Shown here: positions 41,016 through 49,990 of the stretch, piece by piece
Numbering within the stretch: the stretch's first letter is position 1
Layout of the letters: each line of letters opens with the position of its first letter
Assembly: GCF_019392335.1 (NCBI RefSeq)
Contig: NZ_JAHXRQ010000006.1
Span: forward strand, 1-64,000
Length of the DNA stretch: 64,000 bases
From: Mameliella sp. CS4
GTDB lineage: Bacteria > Pseudomonadota > Alphaproteobacteria > Rhodobacterales > Rhodobacteraceae
Direction of reading: 5' to 3'
Notes under the pieces: model-generated
Databases searched by the model: none
What the model saw: the letters and a program-made list of their open reading frames with translations, nothing else
Told to the model about the DNA's origin: nothing
Translations under genes and position numbers: made by a program

Positions 41016-42081
41016 CGAAGAGCCGCCGCCCCTCTGCCGCCAGCGCGTCGAAATCCACCCGGCCCGCGACCTCGCAGACCCGCACGCCGCGCAAGGCCTC
41101 AAGGTAGGGGGCGGGATCGGGCACTGCGCCATTTGGTTCAAAGGTGCCGTCGGGATGCTGGTAGAAGGGGCCCGGGCTTTTCATGATCGCGCCCAGCAAG
41201 TCCGGCCGGTCGGCCAGGGCCACCTCCGCCACCTGTGTTGGCGCATCCGTGGCATGATCCCAGTTCAGCACCCAGAAATCGGTCAGCGCGCCTTCGTACC
41301 GCAGGCGATCGGCGCCATAGACGTCGCCGACGATCAGGTCGTGCTTGTCCTCAAGCGCCCAGATGTCGGCGGCGGGCATCGCCTCCAGCTCGGCGCGCCG
41401 GGCCGGCGTTAGCATGTCCCGCAGGCGCGGATTGCCAAGGATCGTGCCGGGGTTGATGCGCGGCTGCTTGGGGATGCCCAGCGCGCGCGGCGGTCGGCCC
41501 GCGCGCACCAGCACCCGGTCATTGCTGAGGAAACCCATCCCCTCCATATCCATCAGCCGCAGGATCGAGGTTGACTTACCCCCACCTGACAGCCCCGAGA
41601 TCGCGAGCGTGCGCGCCCCCCGCGTCACCGCCGCCGCGTGGCACAGCTGCCAGCCCTCGCGCAGGCCGGCGTTCAGGATCTGCGTGTTGATGAAATTGAT
41701 GACGGTGCTTTCGTTCTCGGCCAACGGGCCAAAGGCTACGGCCACGCCCGGCGCCTGCAAAAAGGTGACACCGCTGCGGACCTTGCGGATCAGCCGCGCA
41801 CCGGCCAGGTCGTGCACCGCATCCTTGCGCCCTGCCTTGCCGGGTTCGCGCTGCCAGTCGATCCAGTCCGGATCTGGCGACAGGCCCTGCCCCGGCAACA
41901 GATGCACCGTGATCTCACCCGGCGTTTCCGTCAGCGCGCCCGCGAAATAGGCCATCAGGGACGCACGCAACGGCGCAGGCGCCAGGACAGAGACAGTGAC
42001 CCGTCCCACCCCCAGGTGAAAGGGCGCCGTCCCGGCGGCGTCCAGGTCAATCTGCGCCAGCACATCCTCGGCGGTTCTCAT
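41008..42081 (-). CDS. HprK-related kinase B (GAK system)
   Basis: A 357-residue P-loop kinase that I recognise as HprK-related kinase B. The Walker A motif is GLSGGGKST (163-171), then EGMGFLSNDRVLV matches the HprK-type strand following the P-loop, with the downstream PADIWALEDKHDLIVGDVYG helix. In the HPr kinases this module phosphorylates a Ser on HPr; here there is no HPr-like partner, so the target is unknown. The start ATG 42081 is in the ATP-grasp stop (ATGA, 4-base overlap). Confidence 0.88.
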   Translation of the reverse strand: MRTAEDVLAQIDLDAAGTAPFHLGVGRVTVSVLAPAPLRASLMAYFAGALTETPGEITVHLLPGQGLSPDPDWIDWQREPGKAGRKDAVHDLAGARLIRKVRSGVTFLQAPGVAVAFGPLAENESTVINFINTQILNAGLREGWQLCHAAAVTRGARTLAISGLSGGGKSTSILRLMDMEGMGFLSNDRVLVRAGRPPRALGIPKQPRINPGTILGNPRLRDMLTPARRAELEAMPAADIWALEDKHDLIVGDVYGADRLRYEGALTDFWVLNWDHATDAPTQVAEVALADRPDLLGAIMKSPGPFYQHPDGTFEPNGAVPDPAPYLEALRGVRVCEVAGRVDFDALAAEGRRLFDG

Positions 42082-42959
42082 GCGGACACCTCTTGCAGGA
42101 CATGATCGGCCACCAGCGCGGCGGCGTCGATCCCGCACCCCTTGAGCGCGCCGCTATACCCGCCAAAGGCCGAAACCTCAAAGACGATGGGGCCGTCCGG
42201 CGTCAGCGCGATATCGACGGTGGTGAAGGTCAGGCCAAAAGGCGCCTGCGCGCGGCGGCCCAGCGCGATCAACTCCGGCGAAGGCTCGTAGGGCGCGTAT
42301 TTGCCCCCCGAATGGATCGTGGTGTTCCAGCTATCGGTCTGGCTGACGCGGGCATAGGTGCAGACATAATCGCCGTTCAGGAACACCATCCCCAGGTCAT
42401 GCCCCGACAGGTCGGCCTTTTTTTGGATATACATCACCGGGTTCGCCGCCTTGAAGGCCGCAATCTGCGCCTCGGCGTCCGACGTGTCGGCCTCCAGCAG
42501 GACCATGCCCCGCGCCTTGGTGGAAAAGAGCGGCTTGAACACCGCCGCGCCGTAGCTGTCCAGCGCGGCACGGGCCGCCGTCACGTCCTCGGTGATGGTG
42601 GTGGGCGGCATCGGCACATCCGCGCCCCGCAACGTCACGGTGCAGGCCAGCCTGTCCATCAGGCGGATCACCCGTTCGGCGGGGCTGAAGATGCGCACGC
42701 CCCGGGCCTCTGCCACGCGCAGCATTTCCAGCCGGTCCAGCGCGTCGGGGCTGTAGTCCTCGGCGACCTTCTTCAGCACCAGCCCGTCCAGCGTGCAAAG
42801 ATCCACCCCGTCGCAGATCAGCGTCCCGGCGGACAGGTCCAGCGTCGCGCGGGCCATATCGATCACCTGCCGAAACCCGGTGCGCGCCTCAAAGGCGTCG
42901 GCCAGGGCCTCTGTCGACCATTTTCCGGGGGTTCCGATGACCCCGATCCGTCTAGTCAC
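42078..42959 (-). CDS. ATP-grasp enzyme of the GAK system
   Basis: A 293-residue ATP-grasp protein, the 'G' of GAK. It opens with RIGVIGTPGKWSTEALADAF. The ATP-grasp core includes AVFKPLFSTKARGMVLLE (phosphate loop), MYIQKKADLSGHDLGMVFLNGDYV and IVFEVSAFGGYSG with the catalytic metal-binding Glu and Asn-like positions at the end. ATP-grasp enzymes ligate a carboxylate to an amine or thiol via an acyl phosphate; the substrates are unknown. GTG 42959 overlaps the kinase stop by 8 bases and is the most upstream start without running far into that gene. Confidence 0.85.
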   Translation of the reverse strand: MTRRIGVIGTPGKWSTEALADAFEARTGFRQVIDMARATLDLSAGTLICDGVDLCTLDGLVLKKVAEDYSPDALDRLEMLRVAEARGVRIFSPAERVIRLMDRLACTVTLRGADVPMPPTTITEDVTAARAALDSYGAAVFKPLFSTKARGMVLLEADTSDAEAQIAAFKAANPVMYIQKKADLSGHDLGMVFLNGDYVCTYARVSQTDSWNTTIHSGGKYAPYEPSPELIALGRRAQAPFGLTFTTVDIALTPDGPIVFEVSAFGGYSGALKGCGIDAAALVADHVLQEVSA

Positions 42960-44580
42960 TGAACACTTCCTTGATGGGCAGTTTGAACCGCGCTTCCTTG
43001 CCCTCTGGCACAGCCAGCGCGGTTTCCAGGATATAGCGCGCCCGCAGCAGCATCCGGCGCGCGTGTTTCTCGTCGACGACAAAGCGGGTCGAACTGGCAA
43101 AGGACCGTGCCAGCCCCAGCGCAAGCCGGTACTCGAAGGTCGGGTCCTTCTGGCGGCGCGCGAATTTCGCCGCCATCGCGTGCATCTCTGTCGCCACCGC
43201 CGAGATGCGCGCCCGGGTGCCCGCGTCCAGCACCTGCAGGCGATAGTTGGACACCATGAAGACCGACACGTCCTGCACGTAATCCATGTAGCGCGAGCGG
43301 TGCAGGTCGATGAACCGGATCTTGCGGCCCACCGCGTCGTAAATCACGTTGTCCAGGTTGAAGTCCCCGTGGATATAGACCGAAAACGGCGCCGGTATCC
43401 GCGCCTCGCGCTCTGCCGCCGCCGCGACAAGGTCATCGAAACCCGCCACGGTCACGCCGTTCACCTCCTGCCGCCCCCGCACGAACCGGCTGTGCAGGCG
43501 GTGCACGTCCGGCATCCGCTTGGCCAGTTGCTCCATCGCCCGCATCTCGGCAGGCTCGTCGGTAAGCGTCTGCCGCCAGATGTCGCGCACCGTCTTGTGC
43601 AGCGCCTTCTGGGCCTCGGCCAGCGCCTCGTCCGTGGCGCCCAGAACGATGTCCTCGAAGGTTTCGCCCTCAAGGTGTTCGATCAGCAGGGCGGCGGACT
43701 TGCCGCTTTTCTCGTAGGACAGGATCTCGGGCGCCAGCCCGGGATAGACCGAGTTCCAGCTTTTGACCCCGACGCGCTCTTCCTTGACCTTGCGGCGGTC
43801 CCCATCCTTGAAAACGGCGGCGACGGTCTCGCCCTTGGCGCCGCGCAGGTTGACGCTGGAAATGGCAGAGCCGGAGCGGGTCTCGGCCAGCGGCTGCAGG
43901 CTGATCTCCTCATCCCGGGCCACGCCCGCCAGCACGCTGCGCAGGGTGAAATAGCGCTCGAATTGCACCGATTGGCCGATGTTGATCGACAGGATCGCCT
44001 CGGAAATGGTCTGCAGCGCCTCTCCCATGCGGGTGACCTCGTTCAGGCAGAGCAGCCCATAGGCCAGGTCCTCGGTGTGCTTGGCGCCCTGCATGTCGCG
44101 GGTGTAGGTCCGGAACAGCTGGTCGTGAAAGGCGCCCATCTCGGTGCGCGCCTGCCCGATCTGCACCGCCAGCTTGCTGTCGCGGGCCTCCAGCGCCTCG
44201 TTGATGCGGGCCACGGTCTTGCGCACGCGTTTCAGCGGCGGGCCATAGGTCTCGGCCCGCAGCAGCTTTTGACGGTCGACCCGCTCGGCCTGTTCCACCG
44301 CCCGGCGGCCAAGCCGCGAGATCAGGTCGAGGTTGCGCGCGATGGTGTCGATCCCCTGCAGCCGCAGCTGGGTCGCCCCGGACGTCTTGCCGCGCATCAT
44401 GCCCGCAAGGCAGGCCTTGCGTACGCGCACCGACAGGTTGTGGGAATAGCCCGCCCGCTGCACCAGTTGCAGCGCGATTTCGGTCCGGGGGTTGTCGAAA
44501 TAGGCGATCAGCCGGGTCAGCTGCCCGTCCAGTTCCGCCAGCAGGAACGACATGTTCTCGGCGATCGGGTCAGGGCGTGA
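42952..44580 (-). CDS. PhoU-like/APH-like fusion kinase of the GAK operon
   Basis: A 542-residue two-part protein. Residues 1-200 are all-helical with PhoU-like spacing (ELDGQLTRLIAYFDNPRTEIALQLV and later HTEDLAYGLLCLNEVTRMGEALQTISEAI). Residues 205-500 are a protein kinase/aminoglycoside phosphotransferase fold: VAAVFKDG (ATP Lys), IHGDFNLDNV (404-411, catalytic Asp and Asn) and FIDLHRSR (Asp). GTG 44580 has GGGGAGG seven bases upstream and overlaps the NUDIX gene by 11 bases, so I prefer it over ATG 44553. The pairing of PhoU-like and APH-like parts is unusual. The substrate is unknown. Confidence 0.72.
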   Translation of the reverse strand, partial: SRPDPIAENMSFLLAELDGQLTRLIAYFDNPRTEIALQLVQRAGYSHNLSVRVRKACLAGMMRGKTSGATQLRLQGIDTIARNLDLISRLGRRAVEQAERVDRQKLLRAETYGPPLKRVRKTVARINEALEARDSKLAVQIGQARTEMGAFHDQLFRTYTRDMQGAKHTEDLAYGLLCLNEVTRMGEALQTISEAILSINIGQSVQFERYFTLRSVLAGVARDEEISLQPLAETRSGSAISSVNLRGAKGETVAAVFKDGDRRKVKEERVGVKSWNSVYPGLAPEILSYEKSGKSAALLIEHLEGETFEDIVLGATDEALAEAQKALHKTVRDIWRQTLTDEPAEMRAMEQLAKRMPDVHRLHSRFVRGRQEVNGVTVAGFDDLVAAAAEREARIPAPFSVYIHGDFNLDNVIYDAVGRKIRFIDLHRSRYMDYVQDVSVFMVSNYRLQVLDAGTRARISAVATEMHAMAAKFARRQKDPTFEYRLALGLARSFASSTRFVVDEKHARRMLLRARYILETALAVPEGKEARFKLPIKEVFSD

Positions 44581-45025
44581 CACAATCCAGCCTCCCCAGG
44601 TAGATCGGCGCATCGCCGCGCATCAGCGCCAGGTCGTAGCGCGGCAGGAAAGGCGCCTCGGGCCTGGCAGGATCGGTCCACAGGGTCGCGATCTGCCGCT
44701 TGTCCGGACGCGCGCCCAGGATCGGCACGTAGTCGTCAGGAACCGTGCAGTCGAACAGCACCTCCAGCAATTGCCGCGTGCCGCCGGGCCGTCTGCGAAA
44801 GACATCCGCGACGTGGCGCAGCGCGCCGACCTCGGGCGCCACCCCGATCTCTTCGACGCATTCGCGCGTCAGCCCCTGCTGCATCGTCTCTCCCGCCTCC
44901 TGCCGCCCGCCCGGCAGGGTCAGATAGCGTTGCCCCGAGGCCGCTTGCTTGACCTGCACCAGAACAAGGTTTTCCTTGCGGATGACAGCGCGCACCGTCG
45001 GACGTATGAGGTCTTCGTAATCCAT
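44570..45025 (-). CDS. NUDIX hydrolase at the head of the GAK operon
   Basis: A 151-residue NUDIX protein; the box GGRQEAGETMQQGLTRECVEEIGV is a full match to GX5EX7REUXEEXGU. The family hydrolyses nucleoside diphosphates linked to other groups. It is the first gene of the minus-strand GAK operon; its 3' end overlaps the kinase gene by 11 bases. Upstream, the 71 bases to the divergent CofD-like gene must hold both promoters. NUDIX is not one of the original GAK families, so its inclusion here is a local feature. Confidence 0.88.
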   Translation of the reverse strand: MDYEDLIRPTVRAVIRKENLVLVQVKQAASGQRYLTLPGGRQEAGETMQQGLTRECVEEIGVAPEVGALRHVADVFRRRPGGTRQLLEVLFDCTVPDDYVPILGARPDKRQIATLWTDPARPEAPFLPRYDLALMRGDAPIYLGRLDCVTP

Positions 45026-45096
45026 GCGGACATATGGGCCGCCGGTGGCGTGGATGCAAAGCCGGAATCGGGCGGAATCAGAGAGACTGACGGGAA

Positions 45097-46278
45097 ATGA
45101 CCGCGATGAACGTCGAACGAGAAGCCCGCCTGCCCGACGACCTGCGCGTCGCCCGCGCGGAAAGCGCGCCGCACCTAGGCCCGCGCATCCTGTTCTTCAG
45201 CGGCGGCAGCGCGCTGAACGGCATTTCGCGGCGCCTGAAACGCTATACCTTCAACTCGATGCACCTGATCACGCCCTTCGACAGTGGCGGCAGTTCGCAG
45301 GTGCTGCGCCGGGCCTTCGACATGCCCGCAGTGGGCGACCTGCGCTCGCGCCTGATGGCACTGGCGGACGAATCCGTGCTGGGCCAGCCGGATGTCTACG
45401 CGCTGTTCAGCCACCGCCTGCCCAAGGACGCCCCGCAAGAAGAGCTGCGGGCCGAGGTCGCGCGGTTGGTGCAGGGCAAACATCCGCTGATCACCGCCAT
45501 CGCCAAGCCGATGCGCCAGCTGATCCGCATCCAGCTGAACCGCTTTCGCGACCAAGTGCCGGCGGATTTCGACTATCGCAACGCCAGCATCGGCAACCTG
45601 ATCCTGGCCGGCGGCTATCTTGGCAACGGCCGCGCGCTGGAACCGGTGCTGTTCCTGATGTCCAAGATGGTGGACGTGCGCGGCACCGTCCGCGCCATCG
45701 TCGACGAAAACCTGCACCTGGGTGTCGATCTGGCGGACGGGCGGCGCATCATCGGACAGCGCCGGATCAGCGGCAAGGAGGTTGCCCCGGTCGATGCACG
45801 GATCACCCATTGCTTTCTCAGCGACGGGCAGACCGACCTGGACCCGGCCCAGGTGCCCCTGCCCAAGCGGAACCGCAAGCTGATCGAGCAGGCGGACGTG
45901 ATCTGCTATCCCCCCGGCAGTCTCTATTCCAGCGTCGTGGCCAACCTGCTGCCCGCGGGCGTGGGCCGGGCCGTCGCCGCGCGCCGGGTGCCAAAGGTCT
46001 ATCTGCCCAGCCTCGGCACCGACCCCGAGGCGCTGGGCCACGACCTGGCCGACCAGGTGGCGGCGATCCTTGCCCCGCTCCGACGTGACGCGGGGGCGGA
46101 TACGCCGCCGACTGCGCTGATGACCCATGTGATCTGCGACGAAAGCTGGCCCGAGGCGGACTGCCGGGCCGTAACCACCCGCCACGGCATCCCCTGCCAC
46201 CGCCTGCCACGGGGCGCCTCGGCGGCGGCCCGCTATGACGAGGACGGCGTGGCCCGCCTGCTGGTTTCGCTGGACTAA
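45097..46278 (+). CDS. CofD-like protein of the GAK system
   Basis: A 393-residue protein related to CofD/YvcK transferases. CofD moves a lactyl-phosphate-type group onto a coenzyme. Seen here are ILFFSGGSALNGISRRLKRY, the HLITPFDSGGSSQVLRRAF block and NASIGNLILAGGYLGN, which match the CofD_rel/GAK family. The C-terminal half adds ICYPPGSLYSSVVANLLP and PKVYLPSLGTDPE. Alternative start ATG 45106 is possible. It is divergent from the GAK operon and almost meets the convergent APH gene 4 bases downstream. Confidence 0.88.
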   Translation: MTAMNVEREARLPDDLRVARAESAPHLGPRILFFSGGSALNGISRRLKRYTFNSMHLITPFDSGGSSQVLRRAFDMPAVGDLRSRLMALADESVLGQPDVYALFSHRLPKDAPQEELRAEVARLVQGKHPLITAIAKPMRQLIRIQLNRFRDQVPADFDYRNASIGNLILAGGYLGNGRALEPVLFLMSKMVDVRGTVRAIVDENLHLGVDLADGRRIIGQRRISGKEVAPVDARITHCFLSDGQTDLDPAQVPLPKRNRKLIEQADVICYPPGSLYSSVVANLLPAGVGRAVAARRVPKVYLPSLGTDPEALGHDLADQVAAILAPLRRDAGADTPPTALMTHVICDESWPEADCRAVTTRHGIPCHRLPRGASAAARYDEDGVARLLVSLD

Positions 46279-46282
46279 ATCG

Positions 46283-47290
46283 CTAGCCGGGCAACAGTTC
46301 CAGCCCCCGCCGACCCAGCGCCTGCGCCAGCGGGGCCAGTTGATCGGCGTTGCTGCCCGCCGCCGTGCCCGCGCGGGCACGGTCGGCGATGCCCACAAAG
46401 ATCACGCCGAACCGGAACAGCGAAAAGATGACGTGGAAATCCGTCAGCTTGCCGGAGGGCGACTGCCCCTCGTAGCGGGCCACGAACTCTTTCTTGGTGG
46501 GGATGTTCAGCGCCGCCAGATCCAGCCCCCGGATGCCGCCGTATTCCTGTGGCGTGGTGTGCCAGGTCATGCAGCAATAGCCCAGGTCGGCCAGCGGATG
46601 CCCCAAAGTCGACAGCTCCCAGTCGAGGATGGCGATCACGCGCGGCTCTGCCGGGTGGAACATCAGGTTGCCCAGCCGGAAATCGCCATGCGCGATCCGG
46701 CTCTGGCCGTCGTCCTCGGGCAGGTTGGCGTTCAGCCAGTCCGACAGGCGGTGCAACTCCGGGATGGGCTCGCCGGTGGAGCCGTGCAATTGTTTCGTCC
46801 AGCGCCCGACCTGCCGGGCAAAGTAGTTGCCCGGTTTGCCGTAATCGCCCAGCCCGATCGCCTCGGGATCGACCGAATGCAGCTTTGCCAGCGCATCCGC
46901 CATGCCCAGGTAGATCTGCCGCCGCTCGGCCGGCTCCACCTCCGGCAGGCTGCAATCCTCGAACACCCGGCCCTCCAGCCGTTCCATCAGGTAAAAGGGC
47001 GTGCCCAGCGCCGAAGCGTCATCGTGGAACAGCACCACCTGCGGCACCGGAACACCGGCAGGCCCCAGTGCCTGCATGACGCGGTACTCACGGTCGATGG
47101 CATGGGCGCCTTTCAGGATCTCGCCGTTGGGCTGCTTGCGCAGCACCATCCGGCGCCCGCCGTGAGTGACGAAATAGGTCGGGTTCGACTGCCCGCCCGA
47201 AATGCGCGTCAGGTCCGTGACCGGCGCCGCGCCCAGGTGGTCGTCCAGCACCGCCTGCAGGCGGGCGGGGTCGAAATCCGTTGCGCTCAT
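46283..47290 (-). CDS. APH-family phosphotransferase (ACAD10/11 kinase-domain type)
   Basis: A 335-residue kinase of the aminoglycoside phosphotransferase fold. ATP-binding MVLRKQPNGEI is near the start; the catalytic loop is IAHGDFRLGNLMFHP; and the metal motif is AILDWELSTLGHPLADLGY. It is the type that in animals forms the N-terminal domain of ACAD10 and ACAD11. Those proteins are reported to phosphorylate 4-hydroxyacyl-CoA. Its partner acyl-CoA dehydrogenase gene overlaps its start by 4 bases, so the two work together here as separate chains. Confidence 0.85.
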   Translation of the reverse strand: MSATDFDPARLQAVLDDHLGAAPVTDLTRISGGQSNPTYFVTHGGRRMVLRKQPNGEILKGAHAIDREYRVMQALGPAGVPVPQVVLFHDDASALGTPFYLMERLEGRVFEDCSLPEVEPAERRQIYLGMADALAKLHSVDPEAIGLGDYGKPGNYFARQVGRWTKQLHGSTGEPIPELHRLSDWLNANLPEDDGQSRIAHGDFRLGNLMFHPAEPRVIAILDWELSTLGHPLADLGYCCMTWHTTPQEYGGIRGLDLAALNIPTKKEFVARYEGQSPSGKLTDFHVIFSLFRFGVIFVGIADRARAGTAAGSNADQLAPLAQALGRRGLELLPG

Positions 47291-48501
47291 TCCGCCTCCC
47301 CGGCGACGTCCCAGCGCCAGAAATCGCGGCCCGCGTCGCGCAACTCGCGGCTCAGGACCATGCGGTGCACCTCGTCCGCGCCATCGACCAGCCGCGCCTG
47401 CCGGGCATAGCGATAGATCCATTCCAGCACCGTGTCCTTGGAATAGCCGCGTGCGCCGTTGATCTGGATCGCCACGTCGGCGGCATCATGCAGCACGTTT
47501 GCCACCTGGATCTTGGCCATCGAGATTTCCTTGCGCGCAAAGCCGCCCCGGTCGATCTCTTGCGCGGCCTTCATCACCAGCAGGCGGCCCACCTCGATCC
47601 GCATGGCGATGTCTCCCAGCATCTGCGCCACGCTTTCGCGCTCGATCAGCCGCTGGCCGAACCCCTCACGCTGCTCGGCATAGTCCGTCGCGATCTCCAT
47701 GCAGCGTTTGGCAAGCCCCAGCCAGCGCATGCAATGGGTCAGCCGCGCGGGGCCAAGCCGTGTCTGCGTGACCTTCATGCCGCGCCCCTCTTCCAGCAGC
47801 ACGTTTTCCGCCGGGATCTCCAGCCCGTCAAAGACCAGTTCACAGTGCCCGCCATGTTCTTCCGGCCCCATGATCGGGATGCGGCGGTCGATCCGCCAGC
47901 CGGGATCGTCGCGATGGAACAGGAAGGCCGTGTGCCCGCGCCGGTCATCCTCGGATGTGCGCGCCACCAGGATGAAATGCGCCGCCTCCGCCGCGCCGGT
48001 GATGAACCACTTGCGCCCGGTGACGACATAACGGTCGCCACGTTTCTCGGCCCATGTCTGCATCATGCCGGGATCCGAGCCGCCGCCGGGATGCGGTTCC
48101 GTCATGGCAAAGGCCGACCGCACCGCGCCCGACATGATCGGCGTCAGCCAGCGGTCCCGCTGCGCCTCTGTTCCCAGCGCGCCCAGCACCATCATGTTGC
48201 CATCGTCCGGCGCCGCGGAATTGAACACCACCGGGCCAAAGATCGACCGGTTCATCTCTTCGTAGACAACGGCCATCCCGGCCTTGCCCAGCCCGCCGCC
48301 GCCCAGCGCGCGCGGCATCTGCAGGCACCACAGCCCCGCCTCGCGCGCCGCGGCGCGTTCCCGCGCCAGCACGTCCAGCGCGATGTTTTCGTGATCGTCG
48401 TAATTGGCGCGATCCGCCTCCAGCGGCAGCAACCTGTCCTCGACAAACCGCGCAACGCGGCGGCGCAGCTCCTCCAGCTCCGGCGAGATGCTGAAATTCA
48501 T
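47287..48501 (-). CDS. Acyl-CoA dehydrogenase (ACAD10/11-like)
   Basis: A 404-residue FAD-dependent acyl-CoA dehydrogenase. The FAD/substrate signature AFAMTEPHPGGGSDPGMMQTWAE, KWFITGAAEAAHFILVA and the C-terminal INGARGYSKDTVLEWIYRYARQARLVDGADEVHRMVLSREL are full-length matches. The end block differs from short-chain dehydrogenases and fits the ACAD10/11 clade, with the usual Glu-base region different. ATG 48501 is chosen over the upstream ATG 48576 because NFSISPELEELRRRV is the family start. It is followed by the APH kinase in a coupled pair. Confidence 0.88.
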   Translation of the reverse strand: MNFSISPELEELRRRVARFVEDRLLPLEADRANYDDHENIALDVLARERAAAREAGLWCLQMPRALGGGGLGKAGMAVVYEEMNRSIFGPVVFNSAAPDDGNMMVLGALGTEAQRDRWLTPIMSGAVRSAFAMTEPHPGGGSDPGMMQTWAEKRGDRYVVTGRKWFITGAAEAAHFILVARTSEDDRRGHTAFLFHRDDPGWRIDRRIPIMGPEEHGGHCELVFDGLEIPAENVLLEEGRGMKVTQTRLGPARLTHCMRWLGLAKRCMEIATDYAEQREGFGQRLIERESVAQMLGDIAMRIEVGRLLVMKAAQEIDRGGFARKEISMAKIQVANVLHDAADVAIQINGARGYSKDTVLEWIYRYARQARLVDGADEVHRMVLSRELRDAGRDFWRWDVAGEAE

Positions 48502-48625
48502 GGCAAGGCTCCTCCACAAGCGTATCCGGTCGGCCACCCAGATGGGGCAGGCGCCGTCACAGTCATGCAGGAGCACGGGCCAGAGGCAAGCGGCAGTCGC
48601 CCGACGTTGCGTCGCGCGGTGGCCC

Positions 48626-48913
48626 TCAGGCGCCTTCCCAGAAGCTGACCCCGGCGGTCTCGACCACAGGTGGCGCCGTCAGCTGTGCGGCGCGGCGATC
48701 CCATTCGCCGCGGATCCGCGGCGCGGCGGCCATCGCCTCGACCTTGGTTTCCCACAGCGCGACGACGGTCCAGCTGCCGTCGTCGTTGGGGACATGCGCG
48801 GTGCTTATCAGCCCCTCGATCTCATGCGGGCGGACGCTTTCGCGCATCTCGCGCTCGAACGCCGGCTGATCGGTTCCGGGCGTCAGGCGATAGGTGGTGC
48901 GGCGGATGAACAT
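48626..48913 (-). CDS. Small ABM/dimeric-barrel-like protein
   Basis: A 95-residue protein with the beta-alpha-beta look of antibiotic biosynthesis monooxygenase-like dimeric barrels: MFIRRTTYRLTPGTDQ, an amphipathic helix AFEREMRESVRPHEI, a strand SWTVVALWETK and a second helix EAMAAAPRIRGEWDRRA. It has no heme or flavin motif. The function is unknown. It lies 64 bases after the TAXI-binding protein gene on the same strand and may be part of that operon. Confidence 0.6.
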   Translation of the reverse strand: MFIRRTTYRLTPGTDQPAFEREMRESVRPHEIEGLISTAHVPNDDGSWTVVALWETKVEAMAAAPRIRGEWDRRAAQLTAPPVVETAGVSFWEGA

Positions 48914-48977
48914 GGCCGGTCTCCAGAATGTCCTGGCAAGCAGCGGGCCGGGGCAAATCCGCCCCGGTCCCTTGCCC

Positions 48978-49955
48978 TCATTTCAGCGCGCCAACCTCGC
49001 GGTAGTAGCGCTCTGCCCCCGAGTGCAGCGGCATCCCGGCCATCGACTGCACCGCGAACTCGATGTTCAGCGCCTTGGCCCAGGGCGCATCCGATGTGAT
49101 GCTGTCCACGTTGTCCCAAAAGGCCTTTGTCACCTGGTAAACCGTTTCCTCGTCCAGATCGGCGCGCACCCCGATGCCCACCGGCGTATCATTCGACATG
49201 ACCGGCCCGTCGTTGACCTGGTTCCCATAGAGACCCGCCGGGATTTCAGCCCGGTAGCGGAAGTTGCCCAGGAACTTGTCAACCGCTTCGCCGGTGTGAT
49301 CCTCGGGCCCGATGAACCGGATGCTCTCGGTCTCGGTGAACTGGATGAACTGCTGGCAGGGGTCGATACAGCCGTTCACATACATGTCGATCTTGCCATC
49401 GAGGAAGGATTGGAACCCGGTCGACCAGTTGGCGGTGATCGCCTCGTAGTCTTCGCCCGCGACCAGCCCGGTGGTGGCCTCGATCCAGCCTTTGGCGGCA
49501 TTGTAGCCCCCGCCGCCCGCGGGGCCGAGGAAGACGGTCGCGCCCTCGATGTCGTCGAGATACTCGATGTCGCTGTCGCCGCGCACGGCAAAGTGGTACT
49601 GGCCGTAGGGGAACCACATCAGCAGGGCGAGGTTTTTCGAAACCTCGACCGCGTCGGGCTGGCTGGCATACATCGCCGTGCCTTTGGACATGAAGTTGTA
49701 GATTGTCGGCGAGGTCATGAACATGTCCAGGTTGCCGCGCGCGGTCTCGATCTGGTGAAGGGTGGCAGCGCCGCCCCCGGCCACCTCGATCTGGATGTCG
49801 GAAAGCGTGCCGTTCACCACGTTGGCAAATGTCGCCATGGTGATCGCCTGGCCCAGGCTGGGTTCGATCGTGGCCATTTTAAGCGTGTCCTGCGCAAGCC
49901 CGGCGGTGGCAGAGACGGTCAGGGCAGCAGCGGCTGCTAGTGTCAGGTGTCGCAT
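48978..49955 (-). CDS. TAXI-family TRAP transporter solute-binding protein
   Basis: A 325-residue periplasmic protein with a signal peptide (MRHLTLAAAAALTVSATAGLA). The mature domain begins TLKMATIEPSLGQAITMATFANVVN, the TAXI pattern, and contains FLGPAGGGGYNAAKGWIEA, a TAXI hallmark. It should bind a solute (often a carboxylate) and pass it to the permease encoded just upstream. A GGGAGGAAAT ribosome site precedes the ATG. The gap to the permease is 35 bases. Cargo is unknown. Confidence 0.88.
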   Translation of the reverse strand: MRHLTLAAAAALTVSATAGLAQDTLKMATIEPSLGQAITMATFANVVNGTLSDIQIEVAGGGAATLHQIETARGNLDMFMTSPTIYNFMSKGTAMYASQPDAVEVSKNLALLMWFPYGQYHFAVRGDSDIEYLDDIEGATVFLGPAGGGGYNAAKGWIEATTGLVAGEDYEAITANWSTGFQSFLDGKIDMYVNGCIDPCQQFIQFTETESIRFIGPEDHTGEAVDKFLGNFRYRAEIPAGLYGNQVNDGPVMSNDTPVGIGVRADLDEETVYQVTKAFWDNVDSITSDAPWAKALNIEFAVQSMAGMPLHSGAERYYREVGALK

Positions 49956-49990
49956 CGGATTTCCTCCCTGTTCGGTGCGAATGTCGAAAG

